Part shown: positions 46,304-64,000 of the stretch, in pieces
How positions within the stretch are numbered: position 1 is the first letter of the stretch
How the letters are laid out: each line of letters starts with the position of its first letter
NCBI RefSeq assembly: GCF_016859285.1
Contig: NC_053415.1
Location: 9,968,501 to 10,032,500, forward strand
Direction of reading: 5' to 3'
DNA length: 64,000 nucleotides
DNA from: Xiphias gladius
Taxonomy: Eukaryota > Chordata > Actinopteri > Istiophoriformes > Xiphiidae
Position numbers and translations under genes: made by a program
The notes under the pieces: model-generated
The model's input: only the letters and a program-made list of their open reading frames with translations
Database searches by the model: none
Told to the model about the DNA's origin: nothing

Positions 46304-48014
46304 TTGCTGTTGATGTTAGAACGAAACATGCTGAGTTATGATGCTGCTGTTAATGCTCTTTCTTTCTCTTCCTTCCTTAAAGTCCTTTCATCTCTCTGCC
46401 TGACACCTCCGTCATGATCACACAAAACTAAGACTGCTGTCTTTTCTCGCCAGTTTTAATCCATCAGGTTTTAGCTACTTCCGTTGCCTCAGACTCAGCT
46501 ACTAGTTATATTCTGCAGAAATTCTTATTCAGCACTGATTTAGAGAATGAAGAAAAAAAAGGCAGATGTCTGAATACGTGACATCATCTACTGCAGATCC
46601 CACAGTTTTCATTTCAGACTATGCTTATGTTCACTGATTTCCAAAACTGCCACTAATGCCACAACCTTCACATGACCACAACGTAAGCACAGACTGGAGT
46701 AGAAGCAGAGCTCTATGAAAACCATCTGGTACCTTTACACCTGAGCTGGATGATTCTGATCTGACATCTTAGATCAACTTTGTCCCACAAGTGCAAATCA
46801 CTGCCTGTATTAGTGTGTGCAGGCAAAAAGAAACAATGAATGTGTATGAAAAGATTTCAGCAAATTCTGAAAAACCATATAAGTCCATGTTAAGTTTCCA
46901 TACAATTTCACACACCTCCTATCTATACAGTATCTAAGATCTGTGAACATTCATTTGTTAAGACAGTGGAGATTGTGTGTACTTTCAGGCAATGTATAAC
47001 ATTCACAGTCCAAAAAAATCAGGCCGATCACACAACTGTGAGTTCACTGGTTGCTAAAAACTGTCAGAATAAACTTGTATGGTTATTCATCTGAAGGCAA
47101 CTGATCCGGTTCTGCGCGCTTAGCTTAGTGACAAAAAACACAAGTGGACGGTGCTGTGTGAGCCTCATGGTTACATGTCAGCAAGGGTTCTCTCATTGCA
47201 CAATTCTTCCTCTCTCTCTGAGATACTGAGGTGACTGCATAATACTGTATTGCTGACTTGAATAAAAATCTTAAATAAATAAAATATTTGAAATAAGATC
47301 CAGATTTACTAGGGCTTTCACATACAGGACTGCACATATATAGATATTAGGTTATGATAATAATTATCGATTAATTGTCTATACACTTTTAAACATTCAC
47401 GAAATCTCCATAACTTGCTTCTTGCTTCTTTCTTCAAGTATTAGCGTACGAGATTCTCTGGAGAGAGGGTAAACTAAAGCAATGCAAATAATACCTTCAT
47501 GATAAATTATTGAACCCCATAATAATAAAAAAAAATTATTGAAGATATATTTTTCAAAAGACAAAACGTTTCGATTGCACACCCGATAGCAGCTACATGA
47601 GCACATAACTCGGAGCGAGAAAAGAACAAACAAAAAAGAGTCAAAAGATTCAGTAGATTATGTTTGCAAATCTACATCTCTAGATATTGTTGCTCCAAAC
47701 ACAAAGTACTGCTGCTGCAACAAGGCATTACATTCCCCTAAATGAGGGCCTGGGCCAGTCTGCAAAGTCTATCAGGCTGTAATAGTCTGGCAGAGCCAGG
47801 TATACTGGGTAAGGGGTGTATAGTAGAAAAAAGTCTTTTACTACTGGATGTGAGGGAGACCAAGGGGCAGTCTCCTGTGGTAGTCTTTCCAACGACCTCC
47901 TGTACGAGGGGTTAAGACTCAGGCACAGGCTGTAGACTGTCTGTCCTAGGGTCTAGACTTCACTTCCGTCCGGTCCATCTATCTGTCCATCCCAGCTTGT
48001 GTTAATGGGTGTCC
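45742..48014 (-). other. Probable epha6 3' UTR region
   Basis: It lies directly after the epha6 stop codon, has no convincing coding frame, and ends with AATAAA on the minus strand at 45742-45747 (GCAAATAAAG context). It contains a (TG)n tract near 46257-46301. The 2.3-kb UTR length is inference; a nearer polyadenylation site is possible. Confidence 0.4.
46257..46301 (+). repeat. (TG)n microsatellite
   Basis: About 40 bp of TG dinucleotides with one TATGTCT interruption. Confidence 0.9.
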
Positions 48015-62140
<14,126 letters not shown>

Positions 62141-64000
62141 CTGTGGACAAAAAGACAGAATAACAGAGACAGTGTGTGGGAGTGCGTTGTTTCGTTTACG
62201 CTGTGTATACTATGACCAGGATGAAGGGGAAATTTACCTTAACTCAAATGAGGATTTTTTTAGACTCACACAAATTTTGAATTTAAATTAAAACAATATA
62301 TAAAATGTTTTAAGGCTACTGCCAAGAAACTGCCACAGTACTGTTACTAATTTTACTGCTACAATTGTTATAACTTATTTCTACTACTTCTACTGCTGCT
62401 GCTGCTGCTGCTGCTATTGCTGCTATAGATACTGTCCAGCCAGGGTTACTTGCACCCCAGGAGACAATTCTGCAGTTACCTGGGGGTATGTGGAAAGATT
62501 GTGGAACTTATGATATGATTAAAAAATACACATATTTTGGCTTAGAAGTAACACACAGGATTACACACCTGTGTGGGGCTAATCTTTAGTATATTTAACG
62601 TCACAATTACCAACATCGTACCAGCTATGATAAGCCAACTGCACAGGACACACCTCCCACAAGCCTAATTATGTCGTACCACCGTAACATGTTGTGTTGT
62701 GATTGAGAGGGCATAAAAGCTAGAAAGTGAGCGAGCAGAGAAATCAATTTCCATAAGAACAATTTCCAGTTTTATGCAACTAATACTGCTAAATAAAATC
62801 CAGTTTAAAACAAATGTAAATGGACATATTTGGAACATAACGGGCGTCATCAGTGAAGGGGAGCTTGAGCTCATCCGATAGGGCTGTGGGGATATACATC
62901 AGACAAAAAACACTGAGAACCACTGTTCAACTATAAAACCCTACCCCAAAAATATATGTGAGATAAGCAAACAGAATAAAAAAAAAGCCTACTGTGCTCC
63001 ATACAACTTAGATGTGTACAGCAGAAAGACATTCAAATGCATTTCTTCTTCTATTGTTTTTTTTTTCATATTGTGTCAACAGGGGGTGACAGGACATTAC
63101 ATAAAACAATACAACAGTGAGTTGATCTTCCTTTAGACAAAAATTGGTTTTAGACATGTAGAGACACATTTCCACACTACTAATGATTATGAGCTGACAG
63201 CCAGTTAGACGAACTACCCTGTCTGATTTTCAGTGTCTTCTCTCTAGTAGACCACAAGAGCAGAAGTGTTACCTCGCTCTGAGACTCACGCACATAGGCT
63301 TAACCAGACACACCAATAACTTGTTCCCCCTCGTTCTTTTGCCGCAAAAGAAGAGCATTTAGCCAGTCTTTTAACCGGGGTGAGGTTTCAGCCCTTTGCT
63401 AAGGCAAGCTTCCACCCCGCTGAAGGGTCCTCGGGCAACTCAGTGAATCTTTAACAGCCTGCTGCTGCTCTGGCGCTGACCCTGACCTCCCAGTTGGTGG
63501 GAGCTGTGTTTCTCCTTCAGGGATCGATATGGTATCACAAAACAGAACACAAGAGTTTTCAGTTGTCTCTTCTGCATGACCCAGCACCGGCAAAACCCAA
63601 AGGACCCTGTTCTCCTCTCAAAGCATCTGTTCAGCACCAAACTCTGGGCAAAGACTTGAGACAGACCACAGGAGACGGGGGTTTCGAAGACCAATACTTT
63701 ATGAGTGACCACATACACACGCTTATAAAGGGTGTGTTTCTGTATCTTACATTTACAATTACTCATTTGGCAGTTGCTTTCATCCAACGAGACTTACAAG
63801 TGAGGCAACTTAGGTATCAGTGTTTTGCCCAAGGACAATTTACACGCAGAGAGAAGGAGCCAGGGATCGAACCTGTGATCAGAGGACAACCCGCTCTGTG
63901 GTACTTTGTTAGCTACTTTCAAAAACTATTTTGATGAATATGTCTTCTCTTACCTTTTCCTATCTGTTTCTGACTCTCTACCAAGGATCCAAATGTCCTC
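62141..64000. other. epha6 intron sequence upstream of the juxtamembrane exon
   Basis: No Eph transmembrane or fibronectin exon was found on the minus strand here. It holds a short (CTG)n tract at about 62393-62415 and an interspersed repeat at 63745-63905. The rest is unremarkable. Confidence 0.5.
63745..63905 (+). repeat. Interspersed teleost repeat, family G
   Basis: Reads ACATTTACAATTACTCATTT, 'GGCAGTTGCTTTCATCCAAC', GAGACTTACA, then 'GTATCAGTGTTTTGCCCAAG' and 'GGAGCCAGGGATCGAACCTG'. From memory this is one of the commonest teleost interspersed repeats (consensus CATTTGGCAGACGCTTTTAT followed by a GGGATCGAACC block). The repeat supplies most of an apparent reading frame at 63494-63934. 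Confidence 0.7.

Noticed and set aside
63494-63934. 146-codon plus-strand frame
   Set aside because: Its second half is an interspersed teleost repeat; the first half shows no domain.
63952-64000. Minus-strand sequence at the window edge followed by AAAAG|gtaaga, a possible upstream epha6 exon
   Set aside because: The three frames do not resemble the Eph transmembrane or fibronectin region, and no acceptor can be seen because the window ends.

Overview
This is a vertebrate nuclear window, almost certainly a percomorph-type teleost. The genes are interrupted by GT-AG introns and encode unmistakable vertebrate proteins. The DNA is very rich in (CA)n/(TG)n microsatellites, and it carries several interspersed repeats that I recognise from memory as common in spiny-rayed fish. 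No CRISPR array, operon, phage, tRNA or rRNA gene was seen. Exon boundaries below were worked out by hand from splice sites, reading phase and remembered vertebrate homologues; no search was run.

Layout. Positions 1-17565 form a gene-free flank with microsatellites and old repeats. On the minus strand, 24013-17566 holds the complete high-affinity choline transporter slc5a7 (8 coding exons, 590 aa). A gene-poor stretch follows to 28531. On the minus strand, 30821-28532 holds a complete two-exon claudin-14-like gene (246 aa). On the plus strand, 34440-40358 holds a complete F-box gene fbxo47 (10 coding exons, 445 aa). On the minus strand, 44447-41409 holds a complete arl6/BBS3 small GTPase (7 canonical coding exons, 186 aa), plus one extra in-frame 51-bp candidate cassette exon. 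On the minus strand, 62140-48015 holds the 3' half of epha6: juxtamembrane segment, tyrosine kinase, SAM domain and PDZ-binding tail (8 exons). Its ectodomain and transmembrane exons are not recognisable here and must lie beyond base 64000.

The genes do not form one pathway. slc5a7 serves cholinergic terminals, the claudin serves tight junctions, fbxo47 is a germline SCF-type factor, arl6 recruits the BBSome at cilia, and epha6 is an ephrin receptor of neurons. The epha6-arl6 order and shared orientation match the human 3q11 neighbourhood as I remember it. slc5a7, the claudin and fbxo47 have human counterparts on other chromosomes. fbxo47 and arl6 are convergent and about 1 kb apart between stop codons.

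Most worth a second look: the candidate arl6 cassette exon between P-loop and switch I, a ~100-nt UG tract directly abutting the acceptor of the epha6 kinase glycine-loop exon, an out-of-frame candidate exon in an epha6 kinase intron, possible 3'-UTR overlap of fbxo47 and arl6, and a claudin-14-like gene that keeps a coding intron.
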